The notes under the pieces were generated by a model that was not told the origin of the DNA, ran no database searches, and was given only the letters and a program-made list of their open reading frames with translations. A DNA stretch of 9,641 nucleotides from Actinomycetota bacterium (GTDB lineage: Bacteria > Actinomycetota > Humimicrobiia > Humimicrobiales > Humimicrobiaceae): the NCBI GenBank assembly GCA_023379515.1, contig JAMCQQ010000023.1, positions 1-9,641 of the forward strand, written 5' to 3'. Shown here in pieces: positions 1-5,476 of this stretch. The first letter of the stretch is position 1, and every line of letters starts with the position of its first letter. A program made the position numbers and the translations under genes.

Positions 1-23
1 GAAAACTAAATCAACTCCTCAGG
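1..23 (+). repeat. 23-bp direct repeat, copy 1 (partner at 445-467)
   Basis: Bases 1-23 are identical to 445-467. The similarity continues, with one mismatch and one single-base gap, through TAGATGA, so about 36 bases correspond. Both copies are read in the same frame as KTKSTPQ. Copy 1 sits immediately upstream of the start codon of the gene that contains copy 2. Confidence 0.9.
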
Positions 24-31
24 TAAAATAG
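1..31 (+). CDS. C-terminal end of an upstream reading frame (partial)
   Basis: An open frame enters from the left edge and ends with TAG at 29-31, directly abutting the ATG at 32. The last nine codons read KTKSTPQVK. By gene order in this enzyme family the upstream gene would be expected to encode the alpha (or fused gamma-alpha) subunit of the 2-oxoacid:ferredoxin oxidoreductase, but too little is present to identify it. The first 23 bases are identical, in the same frame, to an internal piece of the beta subunit gene at 445-467, so this tail may be a duplicated fragment or an artefact at a contig end rather than a true alpha-subunit C-terminus. Confidence 0.35.
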   Translation, partial: KTKSTPQVK

Positions 32-889
32 ATGACAAAAATAGAAGATCTAACAACAAAATGTAATCCTACTTGGTGTCCAGGGTGTGGCAATTTTGGA
101 ATTTGGGGAGCTTTTAAAACGGCTGCTGTAAAACAAGGATGGGACAATACAAACTCTCTTCTTGTTGCAGGAATAGGCTGTCATGGTCATATGATTAACT
201 TTATTAAATTAACCTCTTTTGAAGGTTTACATGGCCGCCCAATTCCCATAGCAACAGGAGTAAAGCTTGCTAATAATCGCTTAAATATTTTTGTTTTTAC
301 CGGAGACGGAGACTGTCTTGGAGAAGGAGGAAATCATTTCATTCATGCCTGTAGAAGAAATCACGACCTTACAATTTTACTCCATGATAATGCTTTATAC
401 AGCCTAACAACCGGACAAGCATCACCCAAGACTCCATTAGGCACGAAAACTAAATCAACTCCTCAGGGAAATATAGATGAACCATTTTTTCCACTCTCTC
501 TTGCTATTTCCAGCGGTGCAACCTTTGTTGCCAGAGCATTTTCAGGAGATATGGCACAATTATCAGATTTGATAATAAAGGCAAATGAACATAGAGGGCT
601 TTCGGTTATCGATATCTTACAACCGTGCACAACTTTTAATAAAGAATATACTTACAGCTTTTTCAGGGAAAATACCTATTTACTCGGTCCTGAATACGAC
701 CCGACAGATAAAATTAAAGCTTTTGAAAAATCTTTAGAATGGGGAGAGAGAAAAATTCCATTAGGAATTATTTATCAGGTTGAAAAGCCCTCCTATGAAT
801 CTCAAATTAAGCAAATCAGCCAAAAACCATTGATTGAGAATGTTCTAACAAAAAGAGATGTTTCTCAGTTATTGGAAAAATATAGATAG
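32..889 (+). CDS. 2-oxoacid:ferredoxin oxidoreductase, beta subunit (TPP- and Fe-S-binding)
   Basis: This is the catalytic beta subunit of a pyruvate/2-oxoglutarate:ferredoxin oxidoreductase, which decarboxylates a 2-oxoacid with CoA and passes two electrons to ferredoxin in the cytoplasm. The 285-aa length is normal for the family. The N-terminal signature TWCPGCGNFGIW is at residues 14-25. Cys16, Cys19, Cys50 and Cys199 match the four expected [4Fe-4S] ligands. The thiamine pyrophosphate/Mg motif begins GDGD at 91-94 and ends with DN at 119-120, followed by the conserved loop GQASPKTPLGTKTKSTPQ at 128-145. The ATG directly follows an upstream TAG, so it is probably translated by coupling to the missing alpha-subunit gene; no Shine-Dalgarno is visible. 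Whether the substrate is pyruvate, 2-oxoglutarate or another oxoacid cannot be decided from beta alone, so no gene symbol (porB/korB) is given. Confidence 0.93.
   Translation: MTKIEDLTTKCNPTWCPGCGNFGIWGAFKTAAVKQGWDNTNSLLVAGIGCHGHMINFIKLTSFEGLHGRPIPIATGVKLANNRLNIFVFTGDGDCLGEGGNHFIHACRRNHDLTILLHDNALYSLTTGQASPKTPLGTKTKSTPQGNIDEPFFPLSLAISSGATFVARAFSGDMAQLSDLIIKANEHRGLSVIDILQPCTTFNKEYTYSFFRENTYLLGPEYDPTDKIKAFEKSLEWGERKIPLGIIYQVEKPSYESQIKQISQKPLIENVLTKRDVSQLLEKYR
445..467 (+). repeat. 23-bp direct repeat, copy 2 (partner at 1-23)
   Basis: This copy lies inside the oxidoreductase beta gene and encodes the conserved loop KTKSTPQ (residues 139-145), so it is the natural original. The copy at the left edge is then the derived or artefactual one. 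Confidence 0.9.
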
Positions 890-894
890 TATTA

Positions 895-923
895 TTGAAA
901 AATAAATTGCGACTCTTTATACT
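895..923 (+). promoter_or_regulatory. Sigma-70-type promoter of the ferredoxin gene, leaderless
   Basis: TTGAAA at 895-900 and TATACT at 918-923 are separated by exactly 17 bases, each 5/6 to consensus. The -10 box ends 5 nt before the ATG at 929 (8 nt before the alternative ATG at 932), so transcription should start at or next to the start codon. No Shine-Dalgarno is present. Confidence 0.7.
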
Positions 924-928
924 AAATA

Positions 929-1219
929 ATGATGGATGATCAAAACCAGAGCAACCAATCTACTCAAACCCAAGGGGAAGACAAAATTTTTCAAATTGGA
1001 AAATATAAAGTTCAGGTCATTCGACATCTTTGTATAGGAGCAGCAACCTGTGTTGCTATTTCTCCTTCAACTTTTCAATTAGATAATGAAAATAAAGCTA
1101 TTATTGAAGGAGACAGTAGCGACACGGCTGAGAATATTTTAATGGCAGCTCAATCTTGCCCAACTAAGGCAATCCTTGTTTGGGATTCTGAGACAGGTCA
1201 ACAAATTTGGCCAATATAA
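929..1219 (+). CDS. Ferredoxin, single-cluster, three-cysteine ([3Fe-4S]-type)
   Basis: A 96-aa small electron carrier, probably cytoplasmic. After a polar Gln/Ser/Thr-rich N-terminal stretch (residues 3-16) comes a ferredoxin fold with CIGAATC at 35-41 and the distal Cys-Pro at 77-78. The classical CxxCxxC has its middle cysteine replaced (Ala38), leaving three ligands, Cys35, Cys41 and Cys77. That arrangement is known from [3Fe-4S] ferredoxins of the P450-associated type; whether a 3Fe or 4Fe cluster is carried here is inference. The acidic surface segment before Cys77 fits a partner-binding ferredoxin. It has its own promoter and stops one base before the downstream dehydrogenase, so the two are co-transcribed. 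Two ATGs in tandem (929, 932) are both possible starts. It is a plausible acceptor for the oxidoreductase just upstream. Confidence 0.88.
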   Translation: MMDDQNQSNQSTQTQGEDKIFQIGKYKVQVIRHLCIGAATCVAISPSTFQLDNENKAIIEGDSSDTAENILMAAQSCPTKAILVWDSETGQQIWPI

Positions 1220-1220
1220 A

Positions 1221-2024
1221 ATGGAAAAAAATTCAATATCAAAAATGCTCGACTTATCTGGAAAAACTGCTATTGTAACCGGTGGCGCCATAGGAATTGG
1301 ATTGGGAATTGCAGAAAGACTAGGTGAAGCAGGTGCCAATGTAGTTATCGCAAACCGTACAAAGGAAGAAGGCGAAAAAGCAAGCCTTGACCTAGAAGCC
1401 AAAGGCTATAAAGTAAAAGCAATTTGCATAGATATTTCAGACGAAGAAATGGTAAAGAAACTGGTTGAGGGAACAGTTAGCCTTTTTGGATCTGTAGATA
1501 TTCTAGTAAATAATGCAGGAATTTATCCTTGTATCCCGATCATTAAAATGGAACTGCCAGACTTTGAAAAGGTTATTGCCATAAATTTAAAAGGAGTATT
1601 TTTGACAACTAAATACGTTTCCCAGCAAATGATTAAACAGGGAAAGGGAGGAAAAATAATTAATATTACCTCTATTGACGCAATTCATCCTTCTATGGTT
1701 GGTTTAGCTTGTTATGATGCTTCCAAGCATGGAGTTTGGGGATTCACGAAAAACGTTGCCTTGGAACTAGCGCCTCATAAGATCTGGGTTAATGCCATTG
1801 CTCCGGGAGGAATTGCAACACCAGGGGTTGCAAAAATGCAACAGCCTACACCAGCAGGAGCTGACCAAGCAAAAGCGATAGAAGCTTTCCTGGCAGGTAT
1901 TCCGATGCATAGAATGGGAGAACCTGACGACATTGGCAAAGTTGCTCTTTTTCTAGCCTCCGACATGTCTTCATACATGACAGGAAGTCAAATTGTTGTT
2001 GACGGCGGATTCCTTCTTTCCTAA
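1221..2024 (+). CDS. Short-chain dehydrogenase/reductase (SDR), classical type
   Basis: A 267-aa NAD(P)-dependent oxidoreductase of the classical SDR family, within the family's usual 250-280 aa. The Rossmann glycine motif TGGAIGIG is at residues 20-27, Asp71 sits in the usual adenine-contact position, NNAG is at 97-100, and the catalytic tetrad is Asn122, Ser151, Tyr165 and Lys169 (YDASK). The C-terminal end has the common MTGSQIVVDGG (253-263). Asn45-Arg46 after beta-2 hints at NADP(H) preference, which is weak evidence. The substrate cannot be read from sequence; closest in style are glucose 1-dehydrogenase and deoxygluconate dehydrogenase-like SDRs. The start at 1221, one base after the ferredoxin stop, is chosen over earlier codons that would overlap the ferredoxin; ATG 1245 (MLDLSGKTA) is a credible alternative. 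Co-transcription with ferredoxin implies a shared redox pathway. Confidence 0.9.
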   Translation: MEKNSISKMLDLSGKTAIVTGGAIGIGLGIAERLGEAGANVVIANRTKEEGEKASLDLEAKGYKVKAICIDISDEEMVKKLVEGTVSLFGSVDILVNNAGIYPCIPIIKMELPDFEKVIAINLKGVFLTTKYVSQQMIKQGKGGKIINITSIDAIHPSMVGLACYDASKHGVWGFTKNVALELAPHKIWVNAIAPGGIATPGVAKMQQPTPAGADQAKAIEAFLAGIPMHRMGEPDDIGKVALFLASDMSSYMTGSQIVVDGGFLLS

Positions 2025-2039
2025 AACGCTTACTAAATA

Positions 2040-2048
2040 TGGTAGAAT
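2040..2048 (+). promoter_or_regulatory. Extended -10 promoter of iscS-like gene, leaderless
   Basis: TGGTAGAAT (TGn plus TAGAAT, 5/6) ends 7 nt before the ATG at 2056. No convincing -35 box is found at 17 nt. The position predicts a transcript that begins at the ATG and supports 2056 over the upstream in-frame ATG at 2047, which overlaps the -10 box. Confidence 0.55.
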
Positions 2049-2055
2049 GTTACCC

Positions 2056-3219
2056 ATGTCTAAAAATATTTATTTAGATTATGCTTCTACTACCCCTATA
2101 GACCCAAAAGTTTTAAAAGCAATGCTTCCCTATTTTTCAGAACATTTTGGCAACTCTTCTTCTTTTCATCAAAAAGGAGCACAAGCAGCTAAGGCTTTGG
2201 AGGAATCAAGGAAATTATTTGCTAAAATTATCAATTCAAACCCTGAGGAAATTATTTTTACCTCCTCCGCAACAGAAGCAAATAATCTTGCTCTGAAAGG
2301 CGTTGCGCTTGTCGGTAAAAATCGAGGCAATCATATTATTGTTTCATCCATTGAGCATGATTCTGTTCTAAAATCAGCAAATTGGCTCAAAGACCAAGGC
2401 TTTGAGGTTACATTATTGCCGGTAGATAAAAAGGGTTTCGTCTCAACGGAAGACCTAAAAAAAGCTATAAAAAAAGGGACCATTCTTGTTTCAGTAATCC
2501 ATGGAAATAACGAAATCGGAACAATTCAAAATATCAGGGAATTAGGTAAAATTTGTCGTAAAAATAACATTTTGTTTCATACTGATGCTTCCCAGACTTT
2601 CGGCAAAATTAAAATTGACGTAAAAAAGGATTTTATTGATTTACTGACAGTTTCATCTCATAAAATTTATGGACCGATTGGAATTGCTTTTCTTTATAAA
2701 CGGCAAGGTATTCCGATTATTCCACTTCTTCATGGTGGTGGTCACGAAAATTCGCTGAGATCTTCAACCGTAAATGTCCCATCTATTGTTGGCTTTGCTA
2801 AAGCAGCAGAAATTTGTATAAGAAATTTAGAAACAGAAAAAGAGCGAATTAGGAATCTTAGAGATAAATTAATTGAGGGGATCTTAACAAAAATTCCCGA
2901 TACTAAATTAAATGGCGATAGAAAAAACAGATTACCAAACAACGCAAATATTACTTTTTCATTCGTCGAAGGTGAATCACTGCTTTTAGAATTAAATATG
3001 AAAGGTATTTTTGTCTCTACCGGATCTGCATGTTCTTCAAATTCCTTAAGTCCGAGTCATGTATTAATGGCTTTGGGTAAAAACCCTGAAGATGCCCATG
3101 GATCTATTCGTTTTAGTCTCGGAAAATGGACCAAGGAAAGTGATATAAATTACGTTCTAAAGGTATTGCCTAATATTGTGGAAAGGTTAAGAAAAATTTC
3201 TCCTTTTAAGATTAAATAA
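2056..3219 (+). CDS. iscS: Cysteine desulfurase, IscS/NifS type
   Basis: A PLP-dependent enzyme that takes sulfur from L-cysteine as an enzyme-bound persulfide and hands it to a scaffold for Fe-S cluster assembly. 387 aa, normal for IscS/NifS. YLDYASTTP is at residues 6-14, TSSATEANNLAL at 69-80, His101 (stacks on PLP), Asp177 and Gln180 (hold the PLP ring), and SSHKIYGP at 200-207 with Schiff-base Lys203. The mobile-loop catalytic Cys326 sits in STGSACSSNSLSPSHVL, with the longer loop typical of group I desulfurases (IscS/NifS) rather than SufS. The C-terminus is short compared with E. coli IscS (about 404 aa). The start at 2056 is supported by the -10 box 7 nt upstream and by homology with MxxxYLDYAAT starts. 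It is followed after one base by the IscU scaffold. NifS would be an equally acceptable name. Confidence 0.95.
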   Translation: MSKNIYLDYASTTPIDPKVLKAMLPYFSEHFGNSSSFHQKGAQAAKALEESRKLFAKIINSNPEEIIFTSSATEANNLALKGVALVGKNRGNHIIVSSIEHDSVLKSANWLKDQGFEVTLLPVDKKGFVSTEDLKKAIKKGTILVSVIHGNNEIGTIQNIRELGKICRKNNILFHTDASQTFGKIKIDVKKDFIDLLTVSSHKIYGPIGIAFLYKRQGIPIIPLLHGGGHENSLRSSTVNVPSIVGFAKAAEICIRNLETEKERIRNLRDKLIEGILTKIPDTKLNGDRKNRLPNNANITFSFVEGESLLLELNMKGIFVSTGSACSSNSLSPSHVLMALGKNPEDAHGSIRFSLGKWTKESDINYVLKVLPNIVERLRKISPFKIK

Positions 3220-3220
3220 T

Positions 3221-3736
3221 ATGACAAATATTGGTTCATATTCTGAAAAAGTGTTGGAACATTTCAGAAATCCTAAAAATTTTGGAAAGATTAAAAATCC
3301 TTCAGGGATGGGAGAAGTCGGAAATATTGTCTGTGGAGATGTTATGTATCTTTATATAAAAGTAGAAAGAATAAAACGTCAAGAAATTATTAAAGAGATT
3401 AAATTTGAAACTTATGGTTGTGCAGCGGCAATTGCCACGAGTAGTGCAATAACTGAACTTGTTAAAGGAAAAACAATTCAAAAAGCTTTAAAAATAAACA
3501 AAGATGACGTAACTAAATCTTTAAAAGGTCTTCCTTCAATAAAAATACATTGTTCTTTGTTAGCAGTCGATGCGTTAAAAGAAGCAATTTATAATTTTTT
3601 TGTCAGTGAGGGTCGAACAATTCCTAAAGAACTTGAAGATGCCCACAGAAAAAATAAAAAGGAAAAAGATTTTGTCGAGAAAACGCATGGAAATTGGGTT
3701 AATGCCGAAAGAAAAGATATAAAGAAGAAAAAATAG
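3221..3736 (+). CDS. iscU: Fe-S cluster scaffold IscU/NifU-N with Lys-rich C-terminal extension
   Basis: The scaffold on which Fe-S clusters are built from IscS-derived sulfur. Residues 1-128 match the IscU/NifU N-terminal domain: YSEKVLEHFRNPKNFG at 7-22, GNIVCGDVM at 34-42 (Cys38, stabilising Asp40), YGCAAAIATSS at 65-75 (Cys67) and KIHCSLLA at 108-115 (Cys111). All three cluster cysteines are present. The usual FGCGSAIA is changed to YGCAAAIA here. Residues 130-171 are an unusual extension rich in Lys and Glu, ending in KKKK; ordinary IscU is about 125-130 aa. The LPxVK recognition motif for the chaperone HscA appears as LPSIK at 104-108. The start is one base after the IscS stop, with no Shine-Dalgarno, so translation is likely coupled. 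No IscA, HscA/HscB or IscR gene is seen alongside, suggesting a minimal system. Confidence 0.93.
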   Translation: MTNIGSYSEKVLEHFRNPKNFGKIKNPSGMGEVGNIVCGDVMYLYIKVERIKRQEIIKEIKFETYGCAAAIATSSAITELVKGKTIQKALKINKDDVTKSLKGLPSIKIHCSLLAVDALKEAIYNFFVSEGRTIPKELEDAHRKNKKEKDFVEKTHGNWVNAERKDIKKKK

Positions 3737-3739
3737 GAA

Positions 3740-3955
3740 TCATTGGTTAATTGCTTTATTAATTTCTTTAACCATTTTTTTTATTTGTTCATTTGTCATT
3801 CCGTGACTTTTTGCTCCCTCTCTAATTGATTCAAACTTACCTGCAAAACATCCAACACAACGAAGGCCATAATTAAGCATAACAATAGATGCCTCTGGAT
3901 AATTATCAATAACCTTACCAATAATGTCTTCTTCTTTAACTATTATTTTTTTCAT
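3740..3955 (-). CDS. DUF1858-type small CXXC protein
   Basis: A 71-aa protein with the DUF1858 (hybrid-cluster-associated disulfide domain) pattern: a helical start (VKEEDIIGKVIDNYPEA, 6-22), a short hydrophobic stretch, then GLRCVGCFAGKFESIREGAK at 30-49 with the redox or metal-binding pair Cys33-Cys36, then a C-terminal helix. It probably binds metal or undergoes thiol/disulfide change; the molecular role of this family is not established. It converges on iscU with only three bases between the two stop codons, so a role near Fe-S assembly is suggested by location only. Its start is fixed by an extended -10 box TGTTATAAT ending 11 nt upstream. There is no Shine-Dalgarno. Confidence 0.82.
   Translation of the reverse strand: MKKIIVKEEDIIGKVIDNYPEASIVMLNYGLRCVGCFAGKFESIREGAKSHGMTNEQIKKMVKEINKAINQ
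3744..3782 (+). terminator. Intrinsic terminator of the iscS-iscU transcript
   Basis: A 7-bp inverted repeat TGGTTAA (3744-3750) / TTAACCA (3768-3774), with a 17-nt loop, is followed immediately by eight Ts (3775-3782). It begins 7 nt after the iscU stop and lies within the 3' coding end of the convergent DUF1858 gene. Confidence 0.65.
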
Positions 3956-3966
3956 GAAGTTTACTG

Positions 3967-3975
3967 ATTATAACA
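3967..3975 (-). promoter_or_regulatory. Extended -10 promoter of the DUF1858 gene
   Basis: On the minus strand TGTTATAAT is a perfect TATAAT with a TGn extension, ending 11 nt before the ATG at 3955. The predicted 5' leader is only about 5 nt. It lies in the 39-nt gap after the small membrane-protein gene, so DUF1858 need not depend on SOD transcription. Confidence 0.65.
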
Positions 3976-3994
3976 ATAGTATGAAAGTTGCACA

Positions 3995-4129
3995 TTAATA
4001 AATTGGTTGGCTTCCCCCTCTTTGCAAGAATAAGTAATAAATTGCACCATAAACTACTATGGCTATAATTAAATAAATAATTATCCATTGCCAAAGTGGT
4101 CTTTTTTTACCGTAGACATTGTTTTCCAT
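3995..4129 (-). CDS. 44-aa single-span membrane protein, coupled to SOD
   Basis: A complete short frame: ATG at 4129-4127, one base after the SOD stop codon, and TAA at 3997-3995. The product starts MENNVYGKKRPLWQW and continues as one strongly hydrophobic helix at about residues 13-36 (IIIYLIIAIVVYGAIYYLF), ending in a short hydrophilic tail LQRGGSQPIY. The positive KKR before the helix predicts the N-terminus inside the cell and the C-terminus outside. The one-base spacing to SOD and the good hydropathy pattern make it a real gene rather than chance. I do not recognise a named family. It may help anchor or organise SOD or another redox protein at the membrane, which is speculation from gene order alone. 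Confidence 0.72.
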   Translation of the reverse strand: MENNVYGKKRPLWQWIIIYLIIAIVVYGAIYYLFLQRGGSQPIY

Positions 4130-4130
4130 A

Positions 4131-4736
4131 TTAGAAAGCTTTTAAATACCTCCTTTCTGCTTCTTCCCAATTCACTACATTCCACCAAGCTTCAATATAA
4201 TCTGCTCTTTTATTTTTATATTTTAAGTAATAGGCATGTTCCCAAAGATCGATTGCAAAAATAGGATAATGTCCGATTGATACTGGAGAATCCTGATTAG
4301 GAATATTGGCAATTTCCAAATTGTCTTTATCTAAAACTAGCCAAGTCCATCCGCTGCCAAATAGTCCAAGAGCTGACTGAGTAAATTTATCTTTAAATTT
4401 TTCAAAATCACCGAACTTTTCATTAATCGCTTCAAGTAGTTTACCTTTTGGCTTATCCTGTCTGTTTGGAGTCATTATTTCCCAAAAAAGTGAATGATGA
4501 TAATGTCCTCCTGCATTATTTTTAACCTTTAATCTAATATCCTCAGGTATTTTATTTAAAGATTTTAATAAACCTTCAACTTCCATATCTAAAAATTCCT
4601 CATGCCCTAAAAGTAAGTCATTTAAATTTTTGACATAAGTAGCATGATGGCCATCATGATGAACACGCATTGTCTCCTCATCAATGAAGGGTTCAAGTGC
4701 ATTATATTCATATGGTAAATCCGGAAGCTTATACAT
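4131..4736 (-). CDS. Superoxide dismutase, Fe/Mn family
   Basis: Converts superoxide to hydrogen peroxide and oxygen in the cytoplasm. From the ATG at 4736 the protein is 201 aa, the usual length, beginning MYKLPDLPYEYNALEPFI. Metal ligands are His26 (RVHHDGHH), His81 (GGHYHHSLFW), Asp163 and His167 (DLWEHAYYLKY). Gly77 in AGGH and Gln148 in NQDSP are features of the manganese or cambialistic branch. An oddity is His80 where the family nearly always has Asn (GGHxNHS). The longer frame from 4766 would add ten residues (MFGNSCKIIS) outside the family start and would overlap the predicted promoter; TAAAAT ending 7 nt before 4736 supports the shorter form. It is followed after one base by a 44-aa membrane protein. 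The most likely role is protecting the Fe-S enzymes encoded nearby. Confidence 0.95.
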   Translation of the reverse strand: MYKLPDLPYEYNALEPFIDEETMRVHHDGHHATYVKNLNDLLLGHEEFLDMEVEGLLKSLNKIPEDIRLKVKNNAGGHYHHSLFWEIMTPNRQDKPKGKLLEAINEKFGDFEKFKDKFTQSALGLFGSGWTWLVLDKDNLEIANIPNQDSPVSIGHYPIFAIDLWEHAYYLKYKNKRADYIEAWWNVVNWEEAERRYLKAF

Positions 4737-4743
4737 AGAAATA

Positions 4744-4749
4744 ATTTTA
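4744..4749 (-). promoter_or_regulatory. -10 box of the SOD gene, leaderless
   Basis: TAAAAT (5/6), preceded by TG, ends 7 nt before the SOD ATG at 4736. No clear -35 box. It fits the leaderless spacing seen elsewhere in the window and decides the SOD start. Confidence 0.5.
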
Positions 4750-4826
4750 CAACTATTTCCAAACAAAAATAGATTAAAGATAAGTAAAAGAATTGTAAGA
4801 ACAATACGATATTAAAAAACAAAACA

Positions 4827-4846
4827 TGTTAAAATAATTAAGGAGG
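4827..4846 (+). promoter_or_regulatory. Extended -10 box and strong Shine-Dalgarno of the 28-aa gene
   Basis: TGTTAAAAT (4827-4835) is an extended -10 with TAAAAT. AAGGAGG follows at 4840-4846, 4 nt before the ATG at 4851. The predicted transcription start near 4842 would keep most of the GGAGG core in a leader of only about 9 nt. Confidence 0.5.
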
Positions 4847-4850
4847 TAAA

Positions 4851-4937
4851 ATGGCAAAATCTAAAAGAAAAACATTAGGCAAAGGCCCTCATGCTAGGAG
4901 AAAAAAGGGGATAAGGCGTGGAACACAACATAACTAG
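4851..4937 (+). CDS. 28-aa very basic protein, possibly a small ribosomal protein (THX-like)
   Basis: A short frame starting MAKSKRKTLGKGPHARRK and ending with TAG at 4935-4937. Of 28 residues, 11 are Lys/Arg and 2 are His, with Gly and Pro breaking any helix. It has one of the two strong Shine-Dalgarno sites in the window, an upstream extended -10 box and a terminator that starts inside its stop codon, so it is a self-contained transcription unit. Length and composition resemble tiny ribosomal proteins; the KGIRRGT segment at 19-25 recalls the KIWRGT part of ribosomal protein bTHX, but the similarity is too short to rely on. An RNA- or DNA-binding role is likely from charge alone. Divergent from SOD, with about 114 bases between the two start codons. 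Confidence 0.6.
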   Translation: MAKSKRKTLGKGPHARRKKGIRRGTQHN

Positions 4938-4963
4938 TATTTTTATTACCTAGTTATATTTTT
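4930..4963 (+). terminator. Intrinsic terminator after the 28-aa gene
   Basis: An 8-bp inverted repeat ATAACTAG (4930-4937) / CTAGTTAT (4950-4957), with a 12-nt loop, is followed by A and five Ts (4959-4963). The left arm contains the TAG stop of the 28-aa gene and the loop and right arm overlap the end of the convergent gene (stop at 4946-4948). The T tract is only on the plus side, so it serves the plus-strand gene. Confidence 0.6.
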
Positions 4964-5425
4964 CTGACTTGATTCGTCCCAACATTCCGGAATAAGTGTT
5001 TTTGGATAATCCGGATACTTTGATAAAGCAGAACAAAGAATTACACCGTTTCCGTCTGCGACAATTTCCCAAATACCATTAGTTTTTGCGGCAAAGAAAT
5101 ATCCTCCTCCGCCTTGAGACGTTGCAGTTCCACTTGCGTATAGACCATTATTTGTAGAAACGTTAACTATTATTCCGTCAGAGTCTTTCCAATTATTTTT
5201 TTTAAAAAGAGCCTCTCTGATTAGTTCAAGATCGTTCAATGTTTTAAGAGTTGTGGTTGTAGTCGATGATGGTATCTTAGTAACATCATCAATGGTCTGA
5301 GTTGTTGTTTCAATAGTAGAAGGGGTGAGACTTTGAATTTTGGATGAAAAACCAAACCTATAGGCGACAAAAGCAACTACACCTATTAGAAGCATTACCA
5401 GAAACCCCAACAAGAAGTTTCTCAT
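4946..5425 (-). CDS. Membrane-anchored extracytoplasmic protein of unknown function
   Basis: 159 aa. Residues 4-22 form a single hydrophobic signal anchor preceded by Arg2, so the rest should lie outside the membrane. Residues 30-62 are a Thr/Ser-rich linker (STTTTTL), and residues 63-150 a small globular domain with a Gly-rich turn SQGGGGYFFAAKTNGIWEIV (103-122) and two cysteines, Cys131 and Cys148, that could form a disulfide. The beta-rich pattern ending in a Trp-containing strand resembles small extracellular domains, but I do not recognise a named family. There is no lipobox cysteine after the hydrophobic segment, so it is not a lipoprotein. The start is fixed by the perfect extended -10 TGATATAAT ending 6 nt before the ATG. 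Confidence 0.75.
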   Translation of the reverse strand: MRNFLLGFLVMLLIGVVAFVAYRFGFSSKIQSLTPSTIETTTQTIDDVTKIPSSTTTTTLKTLNDLELIREALFKKNNWKDSDGIIVNVSTNNGLYASGTATSQGGGGYFFAAKTNGIWEIVADGNGVILCSALSKYPDYPKTLIPECWDESSQKNITR

Positions 5426-5431
5426 ACGGCA

Positions 5432-5440
5432 ATTATATCA
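5432..5440 (-). promoter_or_regulatory. Extended -10 promoter, leaderless
   Basis: TGATATAAT on the minus strand is a perfect TATAAT with TGn, ending 6 nt before the ATG at 5425. No -35 box at the expected distance, as is common with extended -10 promoters. Confidence 0.7.
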
Positions 5441-5476
5441 CCTTGATGCAAATCCGAATCTAAGACAGGGGACATT

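Noticed and set aside
1139..1402. 87-aa minus-strand frame
   Set aside because: Antisense to the ferredoxin end and the SDR Rossmann motif; no start signals and no family features.
4737..4766. N-terminal extension of SOD by ten residues
   Set aside because: The extra residues have no family counterpart and overlap the predicted -10 box; the ATG at 4736 matches the usual SOD start.
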